Source: JBJHBP01 sp050485685 (GTDB lineage Bacteria > Pseudomonadota > Gammaproteobacteria > Steroidobacterales > Rariloculaceae). From it: DNA of 64,000 nt. Positions 33,463 through 42,185 of the stretch are shown here, piece after piece (position 1 is the first letter of the stretch; every line of letters starts with the position of its first letter). The DNA lies in assembly GCA_050485685.1 (NCBI GenBank), contig JBJHBW010000011.1, positions 29,531-93,530 on the forward strand. Reading direction: 5' to 3'. Made by a program: the position numbers and the translations under genes. Under the pieces are notes generated by a model, which saw only the letters and a program-made list of their open reading frames with translations, searched no databases and was not told the origin of the DNA.

Positions 33463-34578
33463 ATGCAGTCAGCGCGCGTGCTTATCATCGGCGCCGGCAT
33501 AGGCGGACTTACTGCGGCTATCGCGCTAGGCAAGCGCGGCTTTGCCGTCGACATGATCGAACGTGATGCGGACTGGTCCGTGTATGGCGTCGGCATCATC
33601 CAGCAGGCGAACGTGATCCGTGCGATGGCCGAGCTCGGGATCGTGCGCGAGTATCTCGACGCAGGTTTCGGTTTCGACCATGTGGATGTGTACGCGCCGA
33701 CAGGCGCCCATCTGGCGAAAGTGCCCTCGCCCAGACTCGTGGATGAGTATCCCGCAAACATCGGCGTCGGACGGCGTGCACTGCACGAGGTGCTGGGGCG
33801 CTGCGCTCGCGCTGCGGGTGCGGGTATCCGCCTGGGCGTGACGGCAAGTTCACTGCATGACGACGGCGAGTCCGTGGAAGTCACGTTCTCCGATGGTGCT
33901 ACCGGGCGCTACGATGTCGTGATCGGCGCCGACGGAGTGAACTCCACTACTCGAGAGCAGATTTTTCCGGATGCACCGCGCCCGCAGTTCACCGGGCAGG
34001 GCGTGTGGCGTCATAACTTTCCGCGTCCGCACGAAGTCACAAGCCTGCATGCGTATGCAGGGCCAAGGGGGATGGGGCTGGTCCCGCTGGGAGCGGGACT
34101 GATGTACCTGTTCGTGACGACGCCCGAGCCGGGCAATCCTCACTACCCGCGCGCCGGCCTTGCCACGGCGATGCGCGAGAAGCTGCGGGACGCGCCGCCT
34201 GCGATCGCAGCCCTGGCGGAACAGATCCGTGACGATGAGGCCGTCGTCTACAAGCCGCTGGAGTGGGTGCTGCTGTCCGGTAAGTGGCACAAGGGGCGTG
34301 TAGTACTGCTCGGCGATGCCGTGCATGCGACGACGCCCCATCTTGGTCAGGGTGCGGGAATGGCGATAGAAGACGGCATCGTACTGGCTGATGAACTCCT
34401 GCGCGCGACGGAGCCGGAGGAAGCGTTCGTTGCGTATCGGGCCAGACGCTTCGAGCGCTGTCGTTACATCGTGGAGCACTCCAAAGCGATAGGCGACAGC
34501 CAGCTGGGGCTTTTGCCACCGGTCGATCAGGCCAAAGCCACACGAGACATGTTTGAGGTTATTGCGGCGCCGATCTGA
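33463..34578 (+). CDS. FAD-dependent aromatic-ring monooxygenase (salicylate-hydroxylase-like)
   Basis: A 371-residue group A flavoprotein hydroxylase. The FAD-binding start VLIIGAGIGGLTAAIAL, the middle motif DVVIGADGVNSTTRE and the C-terminal GDAVHATTPHLGQGAGMAIE are all intact. Such enzymes use NAD(P)H and O2 to add a hydroxyl to a phenolic ring, often with decarboxylation. GGAGG lies directly upstream of ATG 33463. It opens a five-gene plus-strand operon with a dioxygenase, a hydrolase, a cupin and a FAH-family enzyme, consistent with hydroxylation before ring cleavage. The substrate is unknown. Confidence 0.9.
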   Translation: MQSARVLIIGAGIGGLTAAIALGKRGFAVDMIERDADWSVYGVGIIQQANVIRAMAELGIVREYLDAGFGFDHVDVYAPTGAHLAKVPSPRLVDEYPANIGVGRRALHEVLGRCARAAGAGIRLGVTASSLHDDGESVEVTFSDGATGRYDVVIGADGVNSTTREQIFPDAPRPQFTGQGVWRHNFPRPHEVTSLHAYAGPRGMGLVPLGAGLMYLFVTTPEPGNPHYPRAGLATAMREKLRDAPPAIAALAEQIRDDEAVVYKPLEWVLLSGKWHKGRVVLLGDAVHATTPHLGQGAGMAIEDGIVLADELLRATEPEEAFVAYRARRFERCRYIVEHSKAIGDSQLGLLPPVDQAKATRDMFEVIAAPI

Positions 34579-34603
34579 TCCGCGCGCCAGCCAGCAGGAG
34601 GCA

Positions 34604-35509
34604 ATGGTGTCCAGAGTGACAGAGATTCGATATATCGGCCTTGGTGTCCCCGATATTGAGGCTGAACGGCAGTTCTATGTCGACAAGTGGCGTTTGCGTC
34701 AGGTTGCCGAGCAGAACGGTTTGATCTATTTCGCGGCCGAGGGCCACGATGAGCTCTATGTGTTGCGGTTGCGGCAGACGGATCAGAAACGTGTCGATGT
34801 AATTGCGCTCGCGGCACAGAGCAAAGAAGACGTCGATGCGTTGTTCACGAAAGTCGAGGCGGCGGACTGCCGCGTCATTCATCCGCCGCGCCAGCTTCAG
34901 ACGCTCGGGGGCGGCTATGGCTTCCGATTCTTCTCGCCTGACGGGCTTCCATATGAAGTGTCCAGCGGCGTCCAGCGTGGCGAAGTCGGCGAGTTGACGC
35001 CGGGCGGAGGAATTCCGGAGCGCATCAGTCACATTGTGATGCACTCGCCGGACCACAAGGCGGCCGCACAGTTCTTCGTGGACGTACTCGGCTTTCGTGT
35101 AAGCGATTGGCTGGGCGAATTCATGGTGTTTCTGCGCTGTAATGAATGGCACCACCGCATTGCCTTGCTGCCAGGGCCCGCCTGCCTGAACCACGTGGCG
35201 TACGATTTCACAGGCCTGGATGAGATGATGCGTGGTGTTGCCCGGGTCCAGAAAGAGGGTGTGGAGCTGCGGTGGGGGCCAGGGCGTCACACGGCTGGCA
35301 ACAACACCTTCAGCTATTTCGTCACACCGAACGGCTTTATCGTCGAATATACAGCGGAGCTCGAGCGCGTGGACGATGAGACCTGGCAGCCGACTGTCTA
35401 TAAGCCGGGCCCTGGCATCATGGATCAGTGGGGCATAGGCGTGGGCGGGCCGAAGAAGCTGCCGTCCGCCGAGCCCGATGCTGGCCTCTTCCAGAGCGCC
35501 GGCGTGTAG
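34604..35509 (+). CDS. Extradiol-type ring-cleavage dioxygenase (VOC superfamily)
   Basis: A 301-residue protein of two vicinal-oxygen-chelate modules (about residues 8-130 and 145-265). The metal triad expected of type I extradiol dioxygenases is visible in the second module: His in RISHIVMHSPD, His in LNHVAYDF and Glu near the end in FIVEYTAEL. The enzyme would open a catechol-like ring next to the hydroxyls. ATG 34604 has CAGGAGG upstream. It follows the monooxygenase after 25 bases and precedes the hydrolase by 5 bases. A glyoxalase-like isomerase role is possible but less likely in this context. Confidence 0.87.
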   Translation: MVSRVTEIRYIGLGVPDIEAERQFYVDKWRLRQVAEQNGLIYFAAEGHDELYVLRLRQTDQKRVDVIALAAQSKEDVDALFTKVEAADCRVIHPPRQLQTLGGGYGFRFFSPDGLPYEVSSGVQRGEVGELTPGGGIPERISHIVMHSPDHKAAAQFFVDVLGFRVSDWLGEFMVFLRCNEWHHRIALLPGPACLNHVAYDFTGLDEMMRGVARVQKEGVELRWGPGRHTAGNNTFSYFVTPNGFIVEYTAELERVDDETWQPTVYKPGPGIMDQWGIGVGGPKKLPSAEPDAGLFQSAGV

Positions 35510-35514
35510 GCGAC

Positions 35515-36702
35515 ATGGCACTTTTCCAATACTTTCCAGGCAATTACGTCTGGAACCTCTCGGTCAACATCGCTATACAGAGCGGTGGTCAGATCGGCGA
35601 AATCGAGGACATGTGCCGGCCGCTGCTGGAAGCCGCGGCGCGCGGCGAGGACGCGGGCACCGCGGAGTTTCTCGCGCAGTGGGTGAAGGTTGCCGACAAT
35701 CTCGCGGTGCTGGGCGCGGAGGATGAAGCGCAGGGCCGCCTGCTTTCGGCAGCGGCGAAATTTCAGCGCGCGGCACTCTATTATCTTGTCGCTGAACGGA
35801 TGCAGGGCCACGGGCATCCCGGTCGAGAGCGAACTTTCGAAGAAGCACAGCGCCTTTTTCGCCATGCGATCGTGATCGGTCGCGAGAACGCCGAGCGTGT
35901 CGAGATCCCCTATCTCGGCAAGGTCATGCCGGCCCTGTTCACGCGGGCCGAGGGCACAACCGGCAAGTCGCCGTGTGTGCTCTACGTGAATGGCCTGGAC
36001 AGCTGCAAGGAGCTGCTTTACTGGTCGTGGCTTCCACATGCGCTCGCGCGCCGCGGCATCTCGACGCTCTCGGTCGATCAACCGGGTACCGGTGAATCGC
36101 TGCGCCTGCAGGGCCTGCATGCGACACACGAGAGTGAACAGTGGGCGAGTGTCTGCTACGACTGGCTTGCGGGGCGCTCTGGCGTTGACCCGAATCGCAT
36201 CGGCATGGTCGGCATTTCGCTGGGCGGATATTTCACGCCGCGCGCCATGGCGTTCGAGCCGCGGTTCGCAAGCGGTGCGGTCTGGGGCGCCAATCATGAC
36301 TGGGCGGCGGTGCAGCGCCGGCGCCTGCAGCGCGAGGGCGAGAATCCCGTGCCGCACTACTGGAATCATGTGATGTGGGTGTTCGGCGCGAAGGATCTGG
36401 ATGACTTTCTGGTCCGGTCGCAGGGCATGCATCTCGACGGCATACTCAATCGCATCGAGGCGCCGTTTCTGGTATTGCATGGCGAGCAGGATCGCCAGAT
36501 TCCGGTTGACTATGCACAGCGCACGTACGATGAGCTGGTGAACAGCAGACTCCGGGAACTGAAGATCATGACGGCGCGCGAAGGCGGGGTCGAGCACGTG
36601 GGTGCCGACAACATGTCATTTGCACGCGACTACATTGCCGACTGGTTTGCCGAAACCCTGGGCGGGTCAACGGCAGGTGCCCGTGGAGCGAAGACGCAGT
36701 GA
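35515..36702 (+). CDS. Alpha/beta hydrolase, 2,6-dihydroxypseudooxynicotine-hydrolase-like
   Basis: A 395-residue hydrolase with a helical N-terminal cap (about residues 1-130) and a catalytic domain. The nucleophile is Ser in GMVGISLGGYFTP, the Asp is in HGEQDRQIPV and the His in VEHVGADNM. This layout resembles the FrsA/2,6-dihydroxypseudooxynicotine hydrolase group, which cleaves carbon-carbon bonds of 1,3-diketone-like intermediates. Placed straight after a ring-cleaving dioxygenase, it probably splits the ring-fission product. Its stop overlaps the cupin start by 4 bases (GTGA). Confidence 0.83.
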   Translation: MALFQYFPGNYVWNLSVNIAIQSGGQIGEIEDMCRPLLEAAARGEDAGTAEFLAQWVKVADNLAVLGAEDEAQGRLLSAAAKFQRAALYYLVAERMQGHGHPGRERTFEEAQRLFRHAIVIGRENAERVEIPYLGKVMPALFTRAEGTTGKSPCVLYVNGLDSCKELLYWSWLPHALARRGISTLSVDQPGTGESLRLQGLHATHESEQWASVCYDWLAGRSGVDPNRIGMVGISLGGYFTPRAMAFEPRFASGAVWGANHDWAAVQRRRLQREGENPVPHYWNHVMWVFGAKDLDDFLVRSQGMHLDGILNRIEAPFLVLHGEQDRQIPVDYAQRTYDELVNSRLRELKIMTAREGGVEHVGADNMSFARDYIADWFAETLGGSTAGARGAKTQ

Positions 36703-37265
36703 GTGAAAAGTCGTTTCGTCGAATTGTCACCGGCCACGATGCCGATGGTCGCGCTGTCATACTCGAAGATCGCCCGCCGCCGCGGGTCGCGCGCATTGGC
36801 GGCGACTTCGGACCCTTGTTTCATGAAGTCTGGAACACGCGCGAGACGCCCGCGCGCATCGATCGCGCAGGCGGCGAACCGCCGGAAGATGGCATCACGC
36901 TCGCGCCGCCGAAGAACGGCACGCGGATTCGCGTGCTCGACATCCCGCCCGAGGACCCGCGCATCAGCGACCTCACGCCCGAAGAGGCGCGCGCGCACTT
37001 TGCTGAGGTTGGCGCGGGTGATGCCGCTTCACACACCGGCGGTGGCTCCCGGCATCCGTTCATGCATCGCACTGAAACCATCGACTACGGGATCGTGATC
37101 GAGGGTGAGCTCACACTGATTCTTGATGAAGGCGAAACAGTGGTTCGCGCAGGCGACATTGTGATACAGCGCGGGACGAATCATGGCTGGGCGAATCGTT
37201 CGTCAAAGCCCTGCCGCATCGTTTTCGTGCTGATCGACGGTCGCTTTGAAGAAGGGCTCTCGTGA
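36699..37265 (+). CDS. Cupin-domain protein
   Basis: A 188-residue protein with a C-terminal cupin barrel: HRTETIDYGIVIEGELTLIL, then GETVVRAGDIVIQRGTNHGW. The visible metal-ligand candidates are His in HRTETIDYG, Glu in VIEGELT and His in GTNHGWAN. It starts at GTG overlapping the hydrolase stop, so it belongs to the operon. It is too short for gentisate or homogentisate dioxygenase. A role as isomerase, decarboxylase or small dioxygenase on a ring-cleavage intermediate is possible. Confidence 0.8.
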   Translation: MSEKSFRRIVTGHDADGRAVILEDRPPPRVARIGGDFGPLFHEVWNTRETPARIDRAGGEPPEDGITLAPPKNGTRIRVLDIPPEDPRISDLTPEEARAHFAEVGAGDAASHTGGGSRHPFMHRTETIDYGIVIEGELTLILDEGETVVRAGDIVIQRGTNHGWANRSSKPCRIVFVLIDGRFEEGLS

Positions 37266-37293
37266 TTGTGGGCACGCTGTCTGCGCTGCGCCG

Positions 37294-38274
37294 ATGAAGC
37301 TTGCGACCGGGAATGATGGCTCGCCGGACGGTCGCCTGCTGGTCGTGTCGCGCGATCTGGAACTCGCCGCTGACGCTAATGCGATTGCCGTCACCCTGCA
37401 GGATGCGCTGGAGCGCTGGGACGACGTGGAAGGCGCACTCGCTGCGCTCTACGATCGACTGAACGAGGGCAAGGCGGCGAATGCCCGGCCGCTGGCTGAC
37501 GTGTCGCTCGCTGCGCCCTTGCCCCGCGCCTGGCAGTGGCTGGACGGCTCGGTATTTCCGGTCCACGGCGAGCTGATGCAGAAGGCATTCAATTCGCCAC
37601 CGATCGAAACCGATGCGCCGCTGATGTACCAGGGCATGTCGCATCGCTTTCTGTCGCCGACCGAGGACGTGCCGCTGCCATCCGAAGCCGATGGGATCGA
37701 CTTCGAAGGGGAGTTCGGCGTGATAACCGGTCACGTGCCCATGGGGACCCCTGCGGCTGACGCGGGCCGCCATATCCGGCTTGCTGTGCAGATCAACGAC
37801 TGGTCGCTGCGCAGGCTGGCACCGCTGGAGATGAAGACCGGGTTCGGCTGGATTCAGGCAAAGCCCGCGTGCAGTCTCGCACCCATCGCCGTAACGCCTG
37901 ATGAACTGGACGGGGCATGGGATCGCGCCCGCATCACTGCGATGCTGGAGGTTTGGCGCAACGATGAGCGGTTCGGCGCCGTGCCTGCCACGGAGGCAGC
38001 GTTCGGATTCGACGAACTGATCGCCCACGCTGCCGGGACGCGTGCGCTCTGCGCCGGTACGGTAATTGGTTCGGGTACCGTCTCGCACAGCGGCTACCGG
38101 GATTACGGCTCGTGCTGCATTGCCGAGCGTCGTGCCGTCGAGATGATCGATACCGGTCTGGCTGAAACGCCGTTTCTTTCCTTTGGTGAACGCGTACGTA
38201 TGAGCGCGCGCATAGAGGGACGTGAGACGCCGTTATTCGGCGTGATCGACCAGCGCGTCATTGGTGCAGGCTGA
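37294..38274 (+). CDS. Fumarylacetoacetate hydrolase (FAH)-family protein
   Basis: A 326-residue member of the FAH superfamily, with the typical N-terminus MKLATGNDGSPDGRLLVVSR. The metal-site stretch is DFEGEFGVITGHVP, followed by VQINDWSLRRLAP, GFGWIQAKPACSLAP and IGSGTVSHSGYRDYGSCC. The family hydrolyses fumarylacetoacetate or acylpyruvates, or decarboxylates and hydrates related dienoates. As the last gene of the ring-cleavage operon it would release small acids such as acetoacetate or pyruvate. The acetoacetyl-CoA synthetase at 48406 would fit an acetoacetate product. Confidence 0.9.
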   Translation: MKLATGNDGSPDGRLLVVSRDLELAADANAIAVTLQDALERWDDVEGALAALYDRLNEGKAANARPLADVSLAAPLPRAWQWLDGSVFPVHGELMQKAFNSPPIETDAPLMYQGMSHRFLSPTEDVPLPSEADGIDFEGEFGVITGHVPMGTPAADAGRHIRLAVQINDWSLRRLAPLEMKTGFGWIQAKPACSLAPIAVTPDELDGAWDRARITAMLEVWRNDERFGAVPATEAAFGFDELIAHAAGTRALCAGTVIGSGTVSHSGYRDYGSCCIAERRAVEMIDTGLAETPFLSFGERVRMSARIEGRETPLFGVIDQRVIGAG

Positions 38275-38281
38275 CGCGACC

Positions 38282-38340
38282 GGAAGCCATCCACGGCAAG
38301 CCATCCACGGGAGACCATCCGCCGGGAAGCCACCCACCCG
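38282..38340. repeat. Short degenerate tandem repeat
   Basis: Four imperfect copies of a 13-16 base unit (GGAAGCCATCCAC and variants such as GGCAAGCCATCCAC) lie between the convergent FAH and metallo-beta-lactamase-fold genes. No hairpin or coding function is evident. Confidence 0.7.
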
Positions 38341-38354
38341 GCAGGCGACCACCG

Positions 38355-39980
38355 TCACGGCGAGAAGCGCTCGGTCCAGTCTCGGTGCAGGTAGGGCGGG
38401 CAGCCCGGAATGTTGCGTCCGGACTCGGCGAGCTGATCGCAGCGTTCCAGTGCCCGGGGAACGCCTTCCTGAATCCAGCGCAGTGTCTGTTCGTGCGTCA
38501 TCGGCGTCGCATGGTTCGGTGAAACCATGGTCACTTCAATGCCGTAGTGCTCGAGGTTGTCCTCGTAAGCCTCTGCCCAGAAAGAAAATCCGTTGGCCGC
38601 TGTGGCAAGATCCGCCTCGATGAACGTCTGGCTTTCCGGTGCGTAGGCGAACACCGCGTTCGCCATGTGGTTGTGCTTGACCACCTCGTATATGTCCAGC
38701 GTCATGCGGTCATCCTGAAGTCGAAGGTGGCCGTGTACCGGAACGAAGCTCATGGTTCCACCTTGTGGAAGCGGCACGATGTCAGCGAAGTCGGGCGCCG
38801 GTCTCGTCGCCATGTCGCGAAGAACTTCCTCGTTTCCCCAATGGGAAATCACCTCCAGACCGGCCTCGATCGCGGTGCGAAAGCCCCGTGTGTGATCGAA
38901 GTGATGGTGGGAGACGACGAGTCGGGTCAGTGGCTTCCCTGGCACCAGCGTGTTGGCACGGTCGATGATGGCCCGTGTCTGTGCATCGGTGCCGCCCAGT
39001 TCGAAAACGACGAGATGGTCGTCAAATTCGATCACCGTGTGGCCCCCCGGGTTGAGATGCCAGATGCCGTCGGCGACCGGTGTGACGGTGATGGACTCGA
39101 CCGATGCCGGCGGGGCTGCGGGTGGCAGCGGCGCATCAATAACCGACTGCGGTGCTGCAATGGTGGGCAGGACTGCCGAGTTGATGTAATAGCCGTCGAG
39201 CAGCCGCGTCTGCACCACGGTATCGCGCCAGTCGATACGCGAGGTCCAGGTGAAGGGCAGCGATATCCCGTCCCAGTTCGTGTAGCCGACGAAGGTCGTC
39301 GTCATCTGAAGCTGTCCAAGATTCTGATGGGGGACTGTCCAGCTCACCGAGCGTGGCAGCAGGGTCGCAGGGTCGACGGCCAGGGTGACGGCGCCCTCGT
39401 CGATGACGATATCGACGAGTTCTGCATCGTCGTGAAGCCTGCGGTTCTCGGCGCGTGCGTCGCCGCTGAGCACCGCCCGCACGGCGGCAAGCGGATGCGT
39501 CAGGGATTCGTAACGGCGGAAAGTCATGCCGTCGGGTTTGAACCAGGCGCCGCCGGTGGTCCAGACAGGCAGACGGGAGGCGCCGCCGCCCGGACCGATC
39601 GTGTAGCCGACTGCGCCATCGACGCCCCAGGCCGACATCGCGAAGCTGTGTCCGAAAGTGCCGCCGAATGGAAAAAGGAAATTATGGCGGTACTGCGTGC
39701 GGTAGCGACGATTGTCGAAGTCCCAGATGGACGAGAATTCAGGATTCTCGGCCCATTTCTGCGGGGCGTCCGGGTCCGCTGTGATATTGCCGCCGCCCCA
39801 GAAATAGGCCTCCAGACCGTAGCCGTCGGCACGCAGTGTGCGCACCGCGAGGATTGCTTCGGCGCCCCCCATGGCGTCGGCAATACGGGCGATCAGGGCT
39901 TCGGCCTCTGGCGAGGCCGAAGCCATCCCGGGCGCCAGTAGCGCCGCTGCTGAGATCGTCACACGTAGTCGCCGGCTCAT
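38355..39980 (-). CDS. Secreted metallo-beta-lactamase-fold hydrolase, second copy of this type
   Basis: A 541-residue exported protein (signal peptide MSRRLRVTISAAALLAPGMA) with the same two-part plan as 5892-7370: an N-terminal beta-rich region, then a metallo-beta-lactamase-fold domain. Ligands seen are HHHFDH in VVSHHHFDHTRG, His in VKHNHMANAVF and Asp in TFIEADLAT. ATG 39980 gives the signal peptide. The 29-base gap to the upstream SnoaL-like gene suggests one minus-strand transcript. It may hydrolyse an ester or lactone of the imported compound in the periplasm. Confidence 0.82.
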   Translation of the reverse strand: MSRRLRVTISAAALLAPGMASASPEAEALIARIADAMGGAEAILAVRTLRADGYGLEAYFWGGGNITADPDAPQKWAENPEFSSIWDFDNRRYRTQYRHNFLFPFGGTFGHSFAMSAWGVDGAVGYTIGPGGGASRLPVWTTGGAWFKPDGMTFRRYESLTHPLAAVRAVLSGDARAENRRLHDDAELVDIVIDEGAVTLAVDPATLLPRSVSWTVPHQNLGQLQMTTTFVGYTNWDGISLPFTWTSRIDWRDTVVQTRLLDGYYINSAVLPTIAAPQSVIDAPLPPAAPPASVESITVTPVADGIWHLNPGGHTVIEFDDHLVVFELGGTDAQTRAIIDRANTLVPGKPLTRLVVSHHHFDHTRGFRTAIEAGLEVISHWGNEEVLRDMATRPAPDFADIVPLPQGGTMSFVPVHGHLRLQDDRMTLDIYEVVKHNHMANAVFAYAPESQTFIEADLATAANGFSFWAEAYEDNLEHYGIEVTMVSPNHATPMTHEQTLRWIQEGVPRALERCDQLAESGRNIPGCPPYLHRDWTERFSP

Positions 39981-40009
39981 GACCTGTGGTTCATGTCGTC
40001 CGTTTCCGG

Positions 40010-40600
40010 TCAGTTTCGCAGTCCCAGCACCTGCGCAAGTTCGGAGTCGCCAAGGTCCATGATAATCGTGCGATGCGCGATCAACCACTGGCCATTCTGC
40101 CTGACGTAACGATCCTCATAGCGGCCTATGCTCAGGATGGCAGGGCCGATTTCGCCTCTCTGCACCAGGGTTGTGACGTAACTCATGCCGGTGGCGGTAT
40201 CAGGGCCTGTGACTTCGATTTCCGAGTTGCTGATCAGATGGCGCATGAACGACGAAATTCTTCCGTCGGCTCCGGGTTCATCACTCCAGCGTTCACGATT
40301 CCTTTCCGCATACGCGATCAGCGCGGCGCGTCCCTGCACGAGCGTCTGGCCGTTGGGTGCGGCAATGGCGCCATCGTCAGAAAACACGCTCGCGTACTCC
40401 TCCGGTGTCCCGAAGTCGTGGACGATCGCGTAGCGATCCTGAAGTTCGCGAATCAGCATGCGATCGAAAAGCGCCTGCTGCTGGTCAGGCTGGCCCGCGG
40501 ATCCTTGCGTGGCAGCCTGCTGGCCGACAGCAGGTGCCGTGCAACCCAGGGCAAGAACGACTGCCAGGGCGAGTACCTGGCTTGTGCGGGTCCTGTTCAT
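40010..40600 (-). CDS. SnoaL-like (NTF2-fold) exported protein, copy 2
   Basis: A 196-residue protein with a signal peptide (LALAVVLALGCTAPAVG, possible lipobox ALGC) and an NTF2-like fold: MLIRELQDRYAIVHDFGTPE, FSDDGAIAAPNGQTLVQGRA and IGRYEDRYVRQNGQWLIAHR. GGGA lies 6 bases before ATG 40600. It resembles 23858-24454 and is likewise close to a TonB/cassette set. It could be a periplasmic isomerase or cyclase, or a binding protein. Confidence 0.8.
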   Translation of the reverse strand: MNRTRTSQVLALAVVLALGCTAPAVGQQAATQGSAGQPDQQQALFDRMLIRELQDRYAIVHDFGTPEEYASVFSDDGAIAAPNGQTLVQGRAALIAYAERNRERWSDEPGADGRISSFMRHLISNSEIEVTGPDTATGMSYVTTLVQRGEIGPAILSIGRYEDRYVRQNGQWLIAHRTIIMDLGDSELAQVLGLRN

Positions 40601-40951
40601 CGATTTCCCATCCTCACGATTATGGTTCTGGTTAGTGTGGCCGCGTTCCGGTATCCGTGCACTGAGAGCGCGGCAATAAAAAGCGTGCACAAGCAATGTC
40701 TCATATCGCAGGCCTGCTGCACCAATAAGCCGCGGTTATCACTCGGCATAAAGAGAAACGATTAGTGTGGATCGCACAACAGCTATATCTTGAGCTGCAG
40801 CTGAGGGGGGATCCTCATGTGGTTTTATCGTCAATCCGGTGTTTCGGGACGGCAGGAATTTTCTGCTGAACCCAGGACGTGCACAGCGGTGCACGAATCC
40901 ATCAGACGGCATCCACGAGGCTCGCTCAGGATGAGTTTCAGGAGACAGACT
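40601..40951. promoter_or_regulatory. Divergent intergenic region between the SnoaL-like gene and cassette set 2
   Basis: 351 bases without a convincing gene. It contains a perfect 10-bp palindrome, AGCTGCAGCT (40793-40802), just after the AT-rich stretch CAGCTATATCTTG. It probably holds both divergent promoters, but no -35/-10 pair stands out. The 68-bp repeat is not present. Confidence 0.4.
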
Positions 40952-41401
40952 ATGCAACCCGCTACGTTGACCCTACGAATCGCTTTGGGCGCAGTTTTGC
41001 TGATCGCCGTTGTGCTGAAGGCGATGGCTCACCATTCCACGGCCGAATTCGATTACACGCAGACGCTCACGATCGAAGGGGTGATTAATGAGGTTCAGTG
41101 GACCAACCCTCATTCCTTTCTTCAGGTGCTGGTAACCGCTGAAGGCAGTGATACGCCCGTGCAGTGGTCCATCGAGATTGGCTCACCGGCACTCAATGCG
41201 CGTGCCGGCTGGCGCCGCGATTCGGTCGGCGTCGGTGAGCGCGTGTCGCTCTCTATCGCACCGGCTCGAAACGGAACGCCCTACGGGACCCTGCGCATAC
41301 TGACGACGGAAGATGGACGCGAGTACAGGGGTGCGGCCGCGAATGTGACCGGCAGCGGTGCAGGCGGTGGTGGTGGCGGTGGCGGTGGCGGCGGCCAGTA
41401 G
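40952..41401 (+). CDS. DUF6152 protein, cassette set 2, with poly-glycine tail
   Basis: A 149-residue exported protein closely similar to 30426-30857: signal peptide ending LKAMAHHS, then AEFDYTQTLTIEGVI, VQWTNPHSFLQVLV, AGWRRDSVGVGERV and GTLRILTTEDGREY. It differs by a C-terminal tail that is almost all glycine (GSGAG, then eleven Gly and a Gln), encoded by a GGTGGC-type repeat at about 41363-41398. AGGAG 7-8 bases before ATG 40952 decides the start. It opens the plus-strand run DUF6152, B2, C2, TonB receptor. Confidence 0.85.
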   Translation: MQPATLTLRIALGAVLLIAVVLKAMAHHSTAEFDYTQTLTIEGVINEVQWTNPHSFLQVLVTAEGSDTPVQWSIEIGSPALNARAGWRRDSVGVGERVSLSIAPARNGTPYGTLRILTTEDGREYRGAAANVTGSGAGGGGGGGGGGGQ

Positions 41402-41438
41402 GACTTGCCCGGCGCAGAGTCAGAAAATCGAAGAAGGA

Positions 41439-42185
41439 ATGGTGACAGTGCGATCAGGAATTGACCTCGGAATGGGCGGCGCCTGCTTGATCAGGGCTCT
41501 GCTGGTTCTGTTTCTGGCGATCGGTCTTCAGGTGCCGCAGACCGCGGCGAACGAGCGTGCGATGGCACAGCTGGAGGGCGTCTGGGTGCCGGAGCCCACG
41601 CCGCAACAACTGCTTACGGTCGATGGCGAGCGCCCTCCGCTGACGGAAGCGGCAGCCGCCACTTACGAACGTCGAATCGGGCTCCTGGAAGCGGGCAACA
41701 CGTTCTTCGACCGCACCACCTGGTGTGCCGGGCCGGGCATGCCGAGAATCCTGCAGATGCCGTATGCGTTCGAGATCATCAGCAGTGGAGACCGTGTGGC
41801 TTTCCTTCACAACTGGTTTCGCTGGTACCGCGTTGTCGACATGGCGGGCGGTGAGCCGGACTTCTGGTATCCAACCACAATGGGATTTCCTGTTGGCGAA
41901 TGGGACGGTGACACGCTGGTCATTCGTACGGTCGGCCTGAGCGATGTGACCAATCTCGACGCGGCCGGATTGCCGCACTCCGATGACATGATTCTGACCG
42001 AGCGCATCAGGTTGTTGCCTGACGGTCGACTCGAGAATCGTTTCACAGTCGAGGATCCGCAGTTCTATACGTCCCCGTGGGAAGCGAGGGTGACTTTTCG
42101 ACGAGGTGTGAATGTGGAAGTAGGTGATGATATCTGCCCTGACAGAATTGCCCGGGGCGAATCGGCAGTGGCGGATTGGCCATGA
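41439..42185 (+). CDS. Cassette protein B2, secreted, family without known function
   Basis: About 248 residues, related to B1 along its length: FDRTTWCAGPGMPRI, MPYAFEIISSGD, WFRWYRVVDMAGG, TMGFPVGEWDGDTLVIRTVG, LDAAGLPHSDDMILTERI and VGDDICPDRIARG. A signal segment (LIRALLVLFLAIGLQVPQTA) precedes the mature part. The start is uncertain: ATG 41439 touches the only Shine-Dalgarno (AAGGA), GTG 41448 has the best spacing, and ATG 41472 best matches B1. The stop overlaps C2 by ATGA. Confidence 0.8.
   Translation: MVTVRSGIDLGMGGACLIRALLVLFLAIGLQVPQTAANERAMAQLEGVWVPEPTPQQLLTVDGERPPLTEAAAATYERRIGLLEAGNTFFDRTTWCAGPGMPRILQMPYAFEIISSGDRVAFLHNWFRWYRVVDMAGGEPDFWYPTTMGFPVGEWDGDTLVIRTVGLSDVTNLDAAGLPHSDDMILTERIRLLPDGRLENRFTVEDPQFYTSPWEARVTFRRGVNVEVGDDICPDRIARGESAVADWP

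Noticed and set aside
36699..37265. Gentisate or homogentisate dioxygenase for the cupin gene
   Set aside because: The protein has 188 residues and one cupin barrel, too short for either enzyme; only the cupin fold is supported.
38282..38340. CRISPR-like array
   Set aside because: Units are only 13-16 bases, imperfect and directly adjacent, without spacers or cas genes.
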